DNA of 50,002 nucleotides from an uncultured Clostridia bacterium (GTDB lineage Bacteria; Bacillota; Clostridia; Oscillospirales; Ruminococcaceae): NCBI GenBank assembly GCA_946545645.1, contig CAMNNQ010000087.1, positions 1 to 50,002 of the forward strand, read 5' to 3'. Shown piece by piece: positions 18,001 to 25,814 of this stretch (position 1 is its first letter; each line of letters starts with the position of its first letter). The notes under the pieces were generated by a model. It saw only the letters and a program-made list of their open reading frames with translations, ran no database searches and was not told where the DNA came from. The position numbers and the translations under genes were made by a program.

Positions 18001-18582
18001 TCAGTGCGGCTTGTCATAAATACTCCTTATCACTCTTGCAGGGCTGCCGACGGCTATCATATTGCCGGGTATATCCTTTGTCACCACAGAGCCGGCGCCG
18101 ATAACCGCATTATCTCCGATATTGACACCGGAAAGGATAGTGGAGTTTGAGCCTATCCATACATTCCTGCCGATATGGATCTGCCCCGGTATAAGATCGT
18201 GGCGCTCTTCGGGGAGAAGGCCGTGATCCAGCGTAGCAAGCACCGTATTGTGACCGATCAGAGAACCGTCACCTATCCAGATGCCGCCCTGATCCTGGAA
18301 CTTGCAGCCCGCGTTTATGAACACTCCCCTGCCGAGATGTATGTTCCTGCCGCAGTCGGTATAAAACGGGGGGAACAGCCCGACCTCCACAGGCTCACCG
18401 ATCAGCTCGGACATCAGCGAATTGATCTCTTCCGGCGTATGATAGCGGCTGTTGATCTCCATTGTTATGCGGATAGCCTCCTGGCTGAGCCTGTGCATGA
18501 CCTGATGCACATTGCTCTCTGCTGTGACCTGTCTGCCGCTGTTCATATAATCGAGAAATTCCTCTTCGTTCAAAATGCCCAC
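18001..18582 (-). CDS. sugar O-acetyltransferase of the maltose/galactoside acetyltransferase type
   Basis: The protein is 193 residues with left-handed beta-helix hexapeptide repeats (IWIGDGSLIGHN, IHIGRNVWIGSNS, INIGDNAVIGAGS). The catalytic His lies in the segment ATLDHGLLPEERHD. An N-terminal Mac-type helix region is present. It would transfer acetyl from acetyl-CoA to a sugar or similar hydroxyl. The start is GTG at 18582, or possibly TTG at 18570 with AGGTGG just before it. A promoter lies at 18598-18626. Confidence 0.92.
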   Translation of the reverse strand: MGILNEEEFLDYMNSGRQVTAESNVHQVMHRLSQEAIRITMEINSRYHTPEEINSLMSELIGEPVEVGLFPPFYTDCGRNIHLGRGVFINAGCKFQDQGGIWIGDGSLIGHNTVLATLDHGLLPEERHDLIPGQIHIGRNVWIGSNSTILSGVNIGDNAVIGAGSVVTKDIPGNMIAVGSPARVIRSIYDKPH

Positions 18583-18597
18583 CTGCTTTCTGTTCCT

Positions 18598-18626
18598 ATT
18601 ATAGCACTTTTCCGGTAAAATAACAA
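18598..18626 (-). promoter_or_regulatory. promoter of the acetyltransferase gene
   Basis: Minus strand TTGTTA (18626-18621), 17 bases, TATAAT (18603-18598). Confidence 0.7.
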
Positions 18627-18817
18627 ATACCTATTTTACATATATCACTATACTTTTAAGGCATAGTTCCGCTTTATTCCATTATTCCGCACCGGCTCCG
18701 GAAACAAGCATCCTCTCAATAGTTCATGCCTGCTTTTCCGATGAGCTCAGTTTCAGATACCGTAATAGTAAATATCGGTACAAAATTTGTAAAAAGCTAT
18801 GCAATTTCAGTTTGCTG

Positions 18818-18846
18818 TTGACATTGCAGAATAAAAATTGTATAAT
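18818..18846 (+). promoter_or_regulatory. promoter of the chimeric remnant and nitroreductase region
   Basis: TTGACA (18818-18823), 17 bases, TATAAT (18841-18846). Transcription would run through the two remnants into the nitroreductase gene. Confidence 0.8.
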
Positions 18847-18887
18847 TTTGGTATAGTGATTTTTGAGGGATATATGTGACACACAAT

Positions 18888-19060
18888 ATGAATTGGGATA
18901 TATGTATGACCGATTATCCGCGGCTTGCAGGCGAGACTTCAGACGATAAGCGCATAATGCGTGCCGTGAACGACTGTGCGGGAGGGGTGCTCTTCTTTCC
19001 AAAAGGTATATATGAGATCGCAGAGATGCTGACGGTGGACAATGCCTGTTCCTTCCTGCT
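18888..19060 (+). pseudogene. pectate-lyase-superfamily protein, N-terminal remnant
   Basis: From the ATG at 18888 the frame encodes a start typical of right-handed beta-helix (pectate-lyase-superfamily) proteins: CMTDYPRLAGETSDDKRIM, then CAGGVLFFPKGIYEI and AEMLTVDNACSFL. After residue ~57 the similarity ends abruptly, and the next bases read as the middle of a different enzyme in another frame. Only the first ~60 of several hundred residues remain, so it is a deletion remnant. Confidence 0.65.
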
Positions 19061-19570
19061 GAAGAGCTTTCGGAAAAACTCGATCATCTTGATCTGCTGA
19101 TAAACAATGCCGTTACAGTATCTCCCGATTGCGGCAAGGGCTTCTTTGAGGCAGATCTTGACTATATCGCGCACACTGTGGATGTTGCGGCGGTGGGACC
19201 GATGCGGGTAATCAAGGCCTTCTATCCGCTGCTCAAAAAAAGCAATGGGACTGCACTGATAATGAACATATCCTCGGAGGCCGGGAGCATATCAAAATGC
19301 TACCGCACCAATATGATCGACTACGGCATGGCGAAGGCAGCGCTCAATATGGCGACTATGAATCTTGTCAACACCTTCATGGATGACAGATCGATAAACA
19401 TTTTCTGTATCCACCCCGGCTGGATCCGCACCGAAGGCAGAGCCGACAACCCGGCTCCGCTTTCATCCTACGAAGCCGCAGAGATACTCATGGAGCTGTT
19501 TGAAAAGAAACGATTTGACTTTGACGGACACAGATTTATCACCAATCTTAACGAGGACTATCCGTTCTGA
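19061..19570 (+). pseudogene. short-chain dehydrogenase/reductase, C-terminal remnant
   Basis: From 19061 the frame reads EELSEKLDHLDLLINNAVTV, the NNA motif of SDR enzymes, then NISSEAGS with the catalytic Ser region and YGMAKAAL with the catalytic YxxxK. It ends with the normal IHPGWIRTE tail. The N-terminal Rossmann half with the GxxxGIG nucleotide loop is missing; it was replaced by the pectate-lyase-like start in a different frame. It could be translated only from internal starts such as ATG 19178, and cannot bind NAD(P) normally. It lies 17 bases upstream of the nitroreductase gene. Confidence 0.8.
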
Positions 19571-19587
19571 AAAAGGAGGAAACAACT

Positions 19588-20100
19588 ATGGAATTCAAGG
19601 AAGTTGTAAAGAACCGTTATTCGTGCAAGAAATACGGCGACAGGCAGGTAGAGCAGGAAAAGCTGACAGCCATACTCGAAGCGGGGAGGCTTGCTCCCAC
19701 AGCAAAGAACCTGCAGGAGCAGAAGATCTATGTGGTACAGTCTGCGGAAAAGCTGGCGCTGATCGACAAATTCACGCCCTGCCGCTACGGCGCACCGACA
19801 GTTGCGGTCGTCGCATTTGACAGGAACAATGTTTTCACCTACCCCGGCGAGAAACGCGATTCCGGTGTTGAAGATGCAGCCATTGTTGCCACTCATATGA
19901 TACTCGCTGCTGCCGACGAGGGGATCGACAGCTGCTGGCTCAATTTCTTCGATCCTGACAAGCTGGCGGAAGCTCTCGGGCTGCCCGAAAATGAGGAAAT
20001 ACTTATGCTGCTCGACCTCGGCTATGCTGCAGAGGGTACAGGCCAGCTGCCCAATCACACCAGCAGAAAGCCTCTCTCCGAAACGACGGTATATATCTGA
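19588..20100 (+). CDS. nitroreductase family protein
   Basis: This is a compact FMN-dependent nitroreductase of 170 residues. The hallmark N-terminus NRYSCKKYGDRQV and the GRLAPTAKNLQEQ segment bind FMN; the later AAADEGIDSCWLNFFDP matches the family's gWig motif region. The start has AAAGGAGG 10 bases upstream. It would act as a cytoplasmic homodimeric flavin oxidoreductase using NAD(P)H. It seems to rely on the promoter at 18818, whose intervening genes are broken. Confidence 0.92.
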   Translation: MEFKEVVKNRYSCKKYGDRQVEQEKLTAILEAGRLAPTAKNLQEQKIYVVQSAEKLALIDKFTPCRYGAPTVAVVAFDRNNVFTYPGEKRDSGVEDAAIVATHMILAAADEGIDSCWLNFFDPDKLAEALGLPENEEILMLLDLGYAAEGTGQLPNHTSRKPLSETTVYI

Positions 20101-20131
20101 CTCAGAGAAACTGCAAGCGCTTATGAACCAG

Positions 20132-20173
20132 CCCTATTTAAAACCCTCCGCAGCTTATGGGTTTTAAATAGGG
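20132..20173 (+). terminator. terminator after the nitroreductase gene
   Basis: Long inverted repeat CCCTATTTAAAACCC / GGGTTTTAAATAGGG with an 11-12 base loop; the tail TATTTGATTTATT is weak in T. Confidence 0.75.
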
Positions 20174-20290
20174 TATTTGATTTATTACTCCGGGGAAGAA
20201 CGGACCTTTTCATAGGAGCGGCATCTGATGGCTCTCTTTCCGCAGACATCAGAAAATGCGGGATAATTCTGCCGAAAGATCGTTTTATGC

Positions 20291-20319
20291 TTGACAAGCT
20301 GTAAAAAAAGTGCTATAAT
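20291..20319 (+). promoter_or_regulatory. sigma-A promoter of the metal ATPase operon
   Basis: A consensus TTGACA (20291-20296), 17 bases, TATAAT (20314-20319). Two operators follow, the first 6 bases past the -10 box. Confidence 0.92.
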
Positions 20320-20324
20320 ATGCT

Positions 20325-20342
20325 CGTTAGCATGGGCTAACA
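20325..20342. promoter_or_regulatory. TTAGC-N4-GCTAA operator, copy 4
   Basis: GTTAGC-ATGG-GCTAAC, at the start point of the metal ATPase promoter. Confidence 0.85.
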
Positions 20343-20357
20343 TATTTAACAGGCAAG

Positions 20358-20375
20358 AGTTAGCTATAGCTAACA
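20358..20375. promoter_or_regulatory. TTAGC-N4-GCTAA operator, copy 5
   Basis: AGTTAGC-TATA-GCTAACA, 33 bases (about three helical turns) after copy 4. The spacing between the paired sites at 8902 and 8936 is 34 bases, nearly the same. Confidence 0.85.
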
Positions 20376-20466
20376 AATCTCTCTATCCTTTATTATCCGC
20401 AGCTTCCGGGCAGAACACACCTTCTGTCCGGGGCTCAGGAAAAAACTACGGAAAGGAATGATCGGA

Positions 20467-20742
20467 ATGATCGCATTAAAGCATATCGCATTGTTCGTCG
20501 GAGGTACGCTGTTCGGAACAGCAGGCTTCAAGCTCCTTAAAAGCAAGGATGCAAAGAAGGTCTACGCCCACACCGCTGCCGCTGCTCTGAGAGCTAAGGA
20601 AAGCGTTATGAAGGATGTCACCAAGACCCGGGAATGCTGCGGAGATATCCTTGCAGAGGCAAAGCTCATCAATGAGGAAAAGCGCGCCAGAAGCGACGCA
20701 GATGCGTGCATCATCGAGGACGAGAGCGGCGAAGAGCAATGA
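20467..20742 (+). CDS. DUF6110-like small membrane-anchored protein
   Basis: The 91-residue protein starts at the ATG at 20467, which has AAAGGA about 9 bases upstream; the ATG 9 bases earlier sits directly on that site. A single N-terminal hydrophobic segment (IALFVGGTLFGTAGFKLL) is followed by a charged helical tail. The overall layout resembles DUF6110 proteins, which accompany P-type ATPases of this kind in Firmicutes. Its stop overlaps the ATPase start (ATGA). The function is unknown; a small regulatory or scaffolding partner of the pump is an inference. Confidence 0.75.
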   Translation: MIALKHIALFVGGTLFGTAGFKLLKSKDAKKVYAHTAAAALRAKESVMKDVTKTRECCGDILAEAKLINEEKRARSDADACIIEDESGEEQ

Positions 20743-22832
20743 GGTGCAGCATACTTCACGAGTGCCGGGGGCGCATCAGAGTACATATCCTGCGCCCGGA
20801 CATGACACTCTCTCAGGCTGACATCCTTGAATACTACCTGCGTTCAAAGCCGTTTGTCCGCAGCGCCAAGGTCTATGACCGTACCGGCGATGCTGTGATC
20901 GTTTATACGGGCGACCGTGCTGAGGTAGTGTCGGCGCTGGCCAGGTTTTCCTATAATGACAAGTCAGCGCAGGCGCTTGTTCCGGAGCACACCGGCCGGA
21001 TGCTTGACCGGGATTTCGAGGAAAGGCTTGTCGGCGCAGTCGTAAGGCGGGCGATACGGAGGCTACTGCTGCCGGCGCCGATCCGGTTCGCACTTTCAGT
21101 GTTTCACGCCTCGGCTTATGTGAGAGAAGCCCTGTCATCCCTTTCAAAGGGCAGGCTGGATGTCTCCGTCCTTGATGCGGCAGCGATAACCGTTTCGCTG
21201 ATACGCGGCGAGCATAAGACCGCCGCTTCGGTGATGTTTATGCTGGGCATCGGCGAGATGCTGGAGGATTGGACACGCCGGCGATCCGTCGATGAGCTTG
21301 CGAGCGTGATGTCTCTGGGCGTTGACAGGGTGTGGCTCCACAAGCCGGAGGGAGATGTTCTGGTACCACTTACGGATATAAACGAAGGTGATGAGATAGT
21401 CGTCCGCACCGGCAGCATGATTCCCCTTGACAGCGTTGTGCTTTCCGGCGATGCCGCTGTCAATCAATCCTCACTGACCGGCGAGAGCCTGCCCGTCCAC
21501 AAGAGCGAGGGCAGCTATGTCTATGCCGGGACTGTAGTTGAGGACGGCAGCATCGTGCTCCGTGTCGATAAGACCACCGGCAGCGGAAAATATGACCGCA
21601 TAGTAAAAATGATCGAGGAAAGCGAAAAGCTGAGATCACAGGCCGAGAGCCGTGCCTCCACCCTTGCGGATAAACTGGTGCCTTACTGTCTCGGCGGCAC
21701 TTTGCTGACCTATCTGCTGACAAGGAACGTCACCAGAGCGTTGTCGCTGCTGATGGTTGATTTCTCCTGTGCGCTGAAGCTGGCTATGCCGATCTCGGTA
21801 ATTACCGCAATGCGGGAATGCGGCTCCCGTGGGATCACCGTCAAGGGCGGAAAATTCCTCGAAGCGGTCTCACAGGCGGACACCATCGTTTTTGACAAAA
21901 CAGGGACTCTTACTCACTCCACTCCCCGCGTTGCGAAGGTGATACCCTTCGGGAACAACGATGAGCAGGAAATGCTGCGCCTTGCAGCCTGTCTTGAAGA
22001 GCATTACCCCCACTCGATAGCCAATGCCGTCGTCGAAGAAGCACGCATCCGCGGGCTCGATCACGAGGAGCGCCATTCTACTGTTGAGTACGTTGTCGCT
22101 CACGGCATTTCCAGCCGGATAGACGGCAAAAAAGCTGTCATCGGCAGCTATCATTTTGTATTTGAGGACGAGGGCTGCAAGGTACTCAGACGCGATCTCA
22201 AAAAGTTCAGCGAGCTGCCGGAGGAATACTCTCTCCTTTACCTTGCAGTAGGCGGAAAGCTGGCAGCGGTCATCTGTATTGAAGACCCGCTGCGTGAAGA
22301 GGCGAGTGATATCATCAACGGACTGCGCGGGCTTGGTATCAGCCGGGTCGTAATGCTGACTGGCGACAGTGAAAGGACAGCGCGGTCAGTCGCTGCAGCG
22401 GTGGGCGTGGACGATTTCCGCTGCGAGGTGCTCCCGGAGGACAAGGCGGAGTTCGTCAAGTCCGAGCACAGGCAGGGGCGCAAGGTCATTATGATCGGAG
22501 ACGGAGTGAACGACTCCCCTGCCCTTTCGGAAGCAGATGCCGGAATAGCCATAAGCTCCGGGGCTGCCATAGCCCGGGAGATCGCTGACATCACCGTTTC
22601 CGCTGACGATCTGAGCTGCCTGCTGACACTCAGGAGGATCAGCAGCGGAATGATGCAGCGTATCAGCCGCAACTACCGCTTCATAATCGGCTTCAACTCC
22701 CTGCTGATGCTCCTCGGCGCGGCAGGTATGATAACGCCGACAATGTCAGCGCTCCTGCACAACTCATCCACGATAGCGACAGCGCTTGCCGGAATGAGAA
22801 ATTATCTCCCCGGGGAGGATAACAATGTTTAA
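20739..22832 (+). CDS. P1B-type heavy-metal-transporting ATPase, divergent TM4 motif
   Basis: The start at 20739 (MRCSILHE) overlaps the previous gene by ATGA, giving 697 residues. The N-terminus resembles a degenerate heavy-metal-associated fold without CxxC. TGES (actuator) is near residue 247, the phosphorylated Asp in DKTGTLT at 385, and GDGVNDS near 587, so the ATPase core is complete. The metal-binding helix reads FSCALKLAMP (342-351) where classic P1B pumps have CPCALGLATP, so the first Cys and the following Pro are replaced. The HP motif appears as EEHYPHSIA. These look like marks of a distinct subgroup. The metal is not predictable; export of a transition metal is likely. Confidence 0.93.
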   Translation: MRCSILHECRGRIRVHILRPDMTLSQADILEYYLRSKPFVRSAKVYDRTGDAVIVYTGDRAEVVSALARFSYNDKSAQALVPEHTGRMLDRDFEERLVGAVVRRAIRRLLLPAPIRFALSVFHASAYVREALSSLSKGRLDVSVLDAAAITVSLIRGEHKTAASVMFMLGIGEMLEDWTRRRSVDELASVMSLGVDRVWLHKPEGDVLVPLTDINEGDEIVVRTGSMIPLDSVVLSGDAAVNQSSLTGESLPVHKSEGSYVYAGTVVEDGSIVLRVDKTTGSGKYDRIVKMIEESEKLRSQAESRASTLADKLVPYCLGGTLLTYLLTRNVTRALSLLMVDFSCALKLAMPISVITAMRECGSRGITVKGGKFLEAVSQADTIVFDKTGTLTHSTPRVAKVIPFGNNDEQEMLRLAACLEEHYPHSIANAVVEEARIRGLDHEERHSTVEYVVAHGISSRIDGKKAVIGSYHFVFEDEGCKVLRRDLKKFSELPEEYSLLYLAVGGKLAAVICIEDPLREEASDIINGLRGLGISRVVMLTGDSERTARSVAAAVGVDDFRCEVLPEDKAEFVKSEHRQGRKVIMIGDGVNDSPALSEADAGIAISSGAAIAREIADITVSADDLSCLLTLRRISSGMMQRISRNYRFIIGFNSLLMLLGAAGMITPTMSALLHNSSTIATALAGMRNYLPGEDNNV

Positions 22833-23091
22833 AACAACAGTAAAGATAGACGGCATGATGTGTTCAATGTGTGAAGCACACGTCAACGATGCAGTACGAA
22901 AAAAGCTCCCGGTGAAAAATGTCAAGTCATCACACAAGACGGGCGAGACGGTCATCATCTCTGAAGAGGAGTTTTCAGCCGACGTTATAAACTCCGCCCT
23001 TGAAGACACAGGCTATACTGTACTTGAAGTGAGATCGGAGCCCTATAATAAGCAGGGATTTTTCCACAGGCACAGACCCGGCAGAGGATAG
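22825..23091 (+). CDS. small heavy-metal-associated (HMA) domain protein
   Basis: The 88-residue protein is a single ferredoxin-like HMA fold with the metal-binding motif GMMCSMCEAHV near residues 10-20. It overlaps the ATPase gene by 8 bases, with GGGGAGG upstream. The His-rich tail (FFHRHRPGRG) may add metal affinity. It probably hands metal to the preceding pump, whose own N-terminal domain lacks the CxxC. Copper-chaperone-like size and fold are family knowledge; the metal is not shown. Confidence 0.92.
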   Translation: MFKTTVKIDGMMCSMCEAHVNDAVRKKLPVKNVKSSHKTGETVIISEEEFSADVINSALEDTGYTVLEVRSEPYNKQGFFHRHRPGRG

Positions 23092-23122
23092 GCAGAGCAG
23101 ATAAAAAATGTTTTGGATCATC

Positions 23123-23155
23123 AAAAAGGCTGCATGATTGAAATGCAGCCTTTTT
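23123..23155 (+). terminator. terminator of the metal ATPase operon
   Basis: Inverted repeat AAAAAGGCTGCAT / ATGCAGCCTTTTT, a strong 12-13 bp stem ending in a T run. Confidence 0.92.
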
Positions 23156-23278
23156 GTCGTATATTGAGCTGTCAGCAGCCCCTTTATTTTCTAAGAGAGC
23201 GTAACCGACGGAACTATGCAAGGAGGATCGTTTATTTTACGGTTTCGTAACAGCAGGAATAGTCATTGTCTTTCATTA

Positions 23279-23305
23279 TGATCTCAGAGCAGAGATCATT
23301 TTTCC
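23279..23305 (+). terminator. weak hairpin with T tail
   Basis: TGATCTC / GAGATCA stem, 6-base loop, TTTTT tail. It lies in the 320-base gap between the metal ATPase operon and the beta-helix lipoprotein. No gene is visible in that gap beyond tiny frames. Confidence 0.45.
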
Positions 23306-23368
23306 TTCTTTACTATGATAACTGCTCCTGCCGCCTCGCAGAAAGCAGCTTGTTCAGATGATCCTGCG

Positions 23369-23396
23369 AAAAAAGGAGCCGATCGCCACGGCTCCT
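23369..23396 (-). terminator. terminator after the beta-helix lipoprotein gene
   Basis: Minus strand GGAGCC / GGCTCC stem followed by TTTTTT. Confidence 0.8.
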
Positions 23397-23413
23397 TCGG
23401 ATATATCGTTATT

Positions 23414-24808
23414 TTATCCCACCATTACTTCGCCCGAGGCCTCTCCGGTGAACTCACCGCCGTCAAGAATATTGACAGCAACAGAGCTTATATCATCGGC
23501 GGTCACACTGTCGGATATGCTGTCGCCCTTTATATTCAGCGAGAGGTTCCCGCCGTTGGAGCCGTCCTTGCCCCAGCGCCCTGTCGCTGCATTAACGAGC
23601 TGCCCGTTTGAACATTCAAGGTCATTGCCGCCGTTAAGATCGATCACAGAGGTCGTGTTTGTAATGTAGAACATGGGCCCGTCTGTTCCGTTGCGGATAG
23701 TAGTTCCCGACATAGTGAGGGTGGAGCAGTTTGCTGTTGCATCGCTGTCCGCAGCATCGCCGGACATACTCTGATAAAGCATCACGCCGTTGTTTCCTCC
23801 GCTGACGGTGAAATCGCAGTTAGTCATAGTGATAGAATTCTTGCCCTCAATGACCGCAGCCTGCGCTCCGGTGGATACGCCGACAACATTCTCTGCCTTA
23901 ATCTCTCCTGTCGAGTAGATGCAGGGGCTGCCGTCTCCGGAGCATTGTACTTTGGAATTCGTGACGGTAACATATCCGCCGCCTCTGTCAGTTGCGATAG
24001 GTGCGCAGTGTGCACCGCTGGTAGTTATATCGACATGATCTGCATTGATCGTTCCCTCATAAGTCGCATAAACTCCGCGGGAGGAATTTCCTGTAGTGGA
24101 TATTTTTACATTTCTGACATCCACAGTCGCTCCCGCAGTCGAGAATACCGCATTTGCGCCGCTGCAATCCGAGGTGATCGTGCAGTCGGTAAGCTCGGCG
24201 GAGCTTCCTTCACCGACTACGAGTATAACAGAATTTATCCCGTAGAAATTGTAGTCGTCGGAAACATCACTGCTTCGCTTGGCGTCGCTGGTGCTTGCAT
24301 CGCCTGTCTTGACTATCTCTGCGCCTGATATTTTCAGGCTGCCGCCGTTGATAACGAGAAAGACATTCTGGTCGCTTTCTGATGAAGCATATGTTCCTCC
24401 TGTGATCTCAGCGTCAACTCCGTCAACGATATACGCTCCGCTGAGATCAATGCTCTTGCTGCCTATCGTTACTGTTGCACTTCTGGCGGACAAAGCAGTA
24501 TTGTCAGCACTCGCTTCAAGTATCCGGATCCCGGATACGCCCGCATCCGAAGAAGAGACATCATCAGTTCCGGACGTATCGCTCTCAGATGTTTGAGCGG
24601 TCATCTGTTCTGTCATTTCATCAGCTTCCGAAGATATTGTTACAGAAGTCCCTCCTTTGCTGATGTCTGCTTCCGGCACTGTCAGGGATCCGGCTGTTGA
24701 CGATGTATCTGCGGAGGGATTCCTGCTGCTGTCCGAATTTCCGCAGGATGCAAGCGAAAGCACTGATATCGCCGCGACTGTTATGATAATTCTTTTAGTG
24801 TTGTTCAT
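23414..24808 (-). CDS. lipoprotein with right-handed parallel beta-helix
   Basis: This 464-residue surface lipoprotein has its signal ending LSLASC, then a ~70-residue Ser/Thr-rich linker. From residue ~100 to the end it is built of short repeats such as AELTDCTITSDCSGANAV, VDVRNVKISTTGNSS and ITMTNCDFTVSGGNN. These Asn/Ser/Thr-rich turns are typical of parallel beta-helix proteins related to polysaccharide lyases and adhesins. No catalytic cluster can be assigned. It likely binds or modifies carbohydrate outside the cell. It stands alone with its own terminator. Confidence 0.85.
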   Translation of the reverse strand: MNNTKRIIITVAAISVLSLASCGNSDSSRNPSADTSSTAGSLTVPEADISKGGTSVTISSEADEMTEQMTAQTSESDTSGTDDVSSSDAGVSGIRILEASADNTALSARSATVTIGSKSIDLSGAYIVDGVDAEITGGTYASSESDQNVFLVINGGSLKISGAEIVKTGDASTSDAKRSSDVSDDYNFYGINSVILVVGEGSSAELTDCTITSDCSGANAVFSTAGATVDVRNVKISTTGNSSRGVYATYEGTINADHVDITTSGAHCAPIATDRGGGYVTVTNSKVQCSGDGSPCIYSTGEIKAENVVGVSTGAQAAVIEGKNSITMTNCDFTVSGGNNGVMLYQSMSGDAADSDATANCSTLTMSGTTIRNGTDGPMFYITNTTSVIDLNGGNDLECSNGQLVNAATGRWGKDGSNGGNLSLNIKGDSISDSVTADDISSVAVNILDGGEFTGEASGEVMVG

Positions 24809-25140
24809 AAGATCAGCCTCCTTTGTGGTTCTGACTATATGATACTCTGCTGACCTTAATTGAACTTTAACAACTGACGAAAACTATGTGAAAACTGCAA
24901 GCTGAGTAGGCGGAAAGCTGTAAGATATGTTTATGAAGGCATCTTTATCCCCTTGCTGTGCTGTTGACCAGCACATTCCCTGCCGTCTGTGTCTCGAAAA
25001 ACAAAAAACGTGAAGCAAACGATCGCCTCACGTTCTTGTGTGTTATAATGCTTTTTTGGAAAAAAGCGAAGGCCATCCTGCAGGGATATCTCTGTCCGGA
25101 GCGCAGCGCAATTGTAAAAAAGAATGTGCGATCGGGTTGA
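24809..25140. other. intergenic region with no supported gene
   Basis: About 330 bases between two leftward genes. It holds one small hairpin near 25,012-25,045 (ACGTGA / TCACGT) that could end the GNAT transcript, and an AT-rich part near 24,840-24,880 expected to contain the lipoprotein promoter. The open frame at 24,958-25,140 has no coding signs. Confidence 0.5.
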
Positions 25141-25596
25141 TCACAACACCTTCTTCATATATACAACATCGTCCATAGGATTATTGTAATACGGTTCACA
25201 CTCTGCAAAACCATGTTTTTTATACAAGCTGATTGCAGCTTGCAGCGGAGTGATCGTATCAAGTACCATTTCCTTATATCCGGCTTTTTTGGCGTGAGAA
25301 ATAATCTCGGAAACAAGAGCTTCTCCGAGGTGCATACCTCTGGCTTCAGGCTTGACATACAGCCGTTTCATTTCGCATCGTGTATCGGAGTGCCGATGAT
25401 AAGCTGCCATTCCGAGAATGGCACCATCATCTTCAGCAATCAGAAGCTCGCCCTGCGGGGCGGTATACTTGAAAGCAGGATCGTCAAGCTCCTCAGATAA
25501 GTTCTGAAACGACAGATCACGTCCAAGGCGGGATGTATATTCAATAATGAGATCCTTCACCTCATCAATGTAGTCTTTTCCATCAAGTATCCTCAT
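25141..25596 (-). CDS. GNAT family N-acetyltransferase
   Basis: The start is the ATG at 25596, with GGAGGT ideally spaced 5 bases before it; an ATG 12 bases earlier is part of that ribosome site. The protein has 151 residues. The acetyl-CoA-binding motif A is CEMKRLYVKPEARGMHLGEA, with the R/QxxGxG/A loop as RGMHLG. The C-terminal motif B is LYKKHGFAECEPYYNNPMDD. The substrate amine is unknown. It is a single-gene unit. Confidence 0.92.
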   Translation of the reverse strand: MRILDGKDYIDEVKDLIIEYTSRLGRDLSFQNLSEELDDPAFKYTAPQGELLIAEDDGAILGMAAYHRHSDTRCEMKRLYVKPEARGMHLGEALVSEIISHAKKAGYKEMVLDTITPLQAAISLYKKHGFAECEPYYNNPMDDVVYMKKVL

Positions 25597-25814
25597 TTTG
25601 ACCTCCATTACCGATATAACATCCCTATATATTCTTCCGATACTGAGAACAAGAGCTTATCAACGCTTATTTCCCGGGTGCCCGGCTTAACACCCATTCT
25701 ATCATATACAATGTGAAAAGTCAAGTATAGCAAAAGTACGGCAGGGCTCCGAAGCCATTAAAGACAGGCGATCCTTATCCGCAGGCTTTTCGGCAGAGGA
25801 TAATGGACATCGGC

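Noticed and set aside
18724-19174. Minus-strand frames across the chimeric remnant
   Set aside because: They oppose recognisable protein segments on the plus strand and have no start signals.
24958-25140. 60-codon plus-strand frame between two leftward genes
   Set aside because: No ribosome site, atypical codon use and overlap with a hairpin; considered non-coding.
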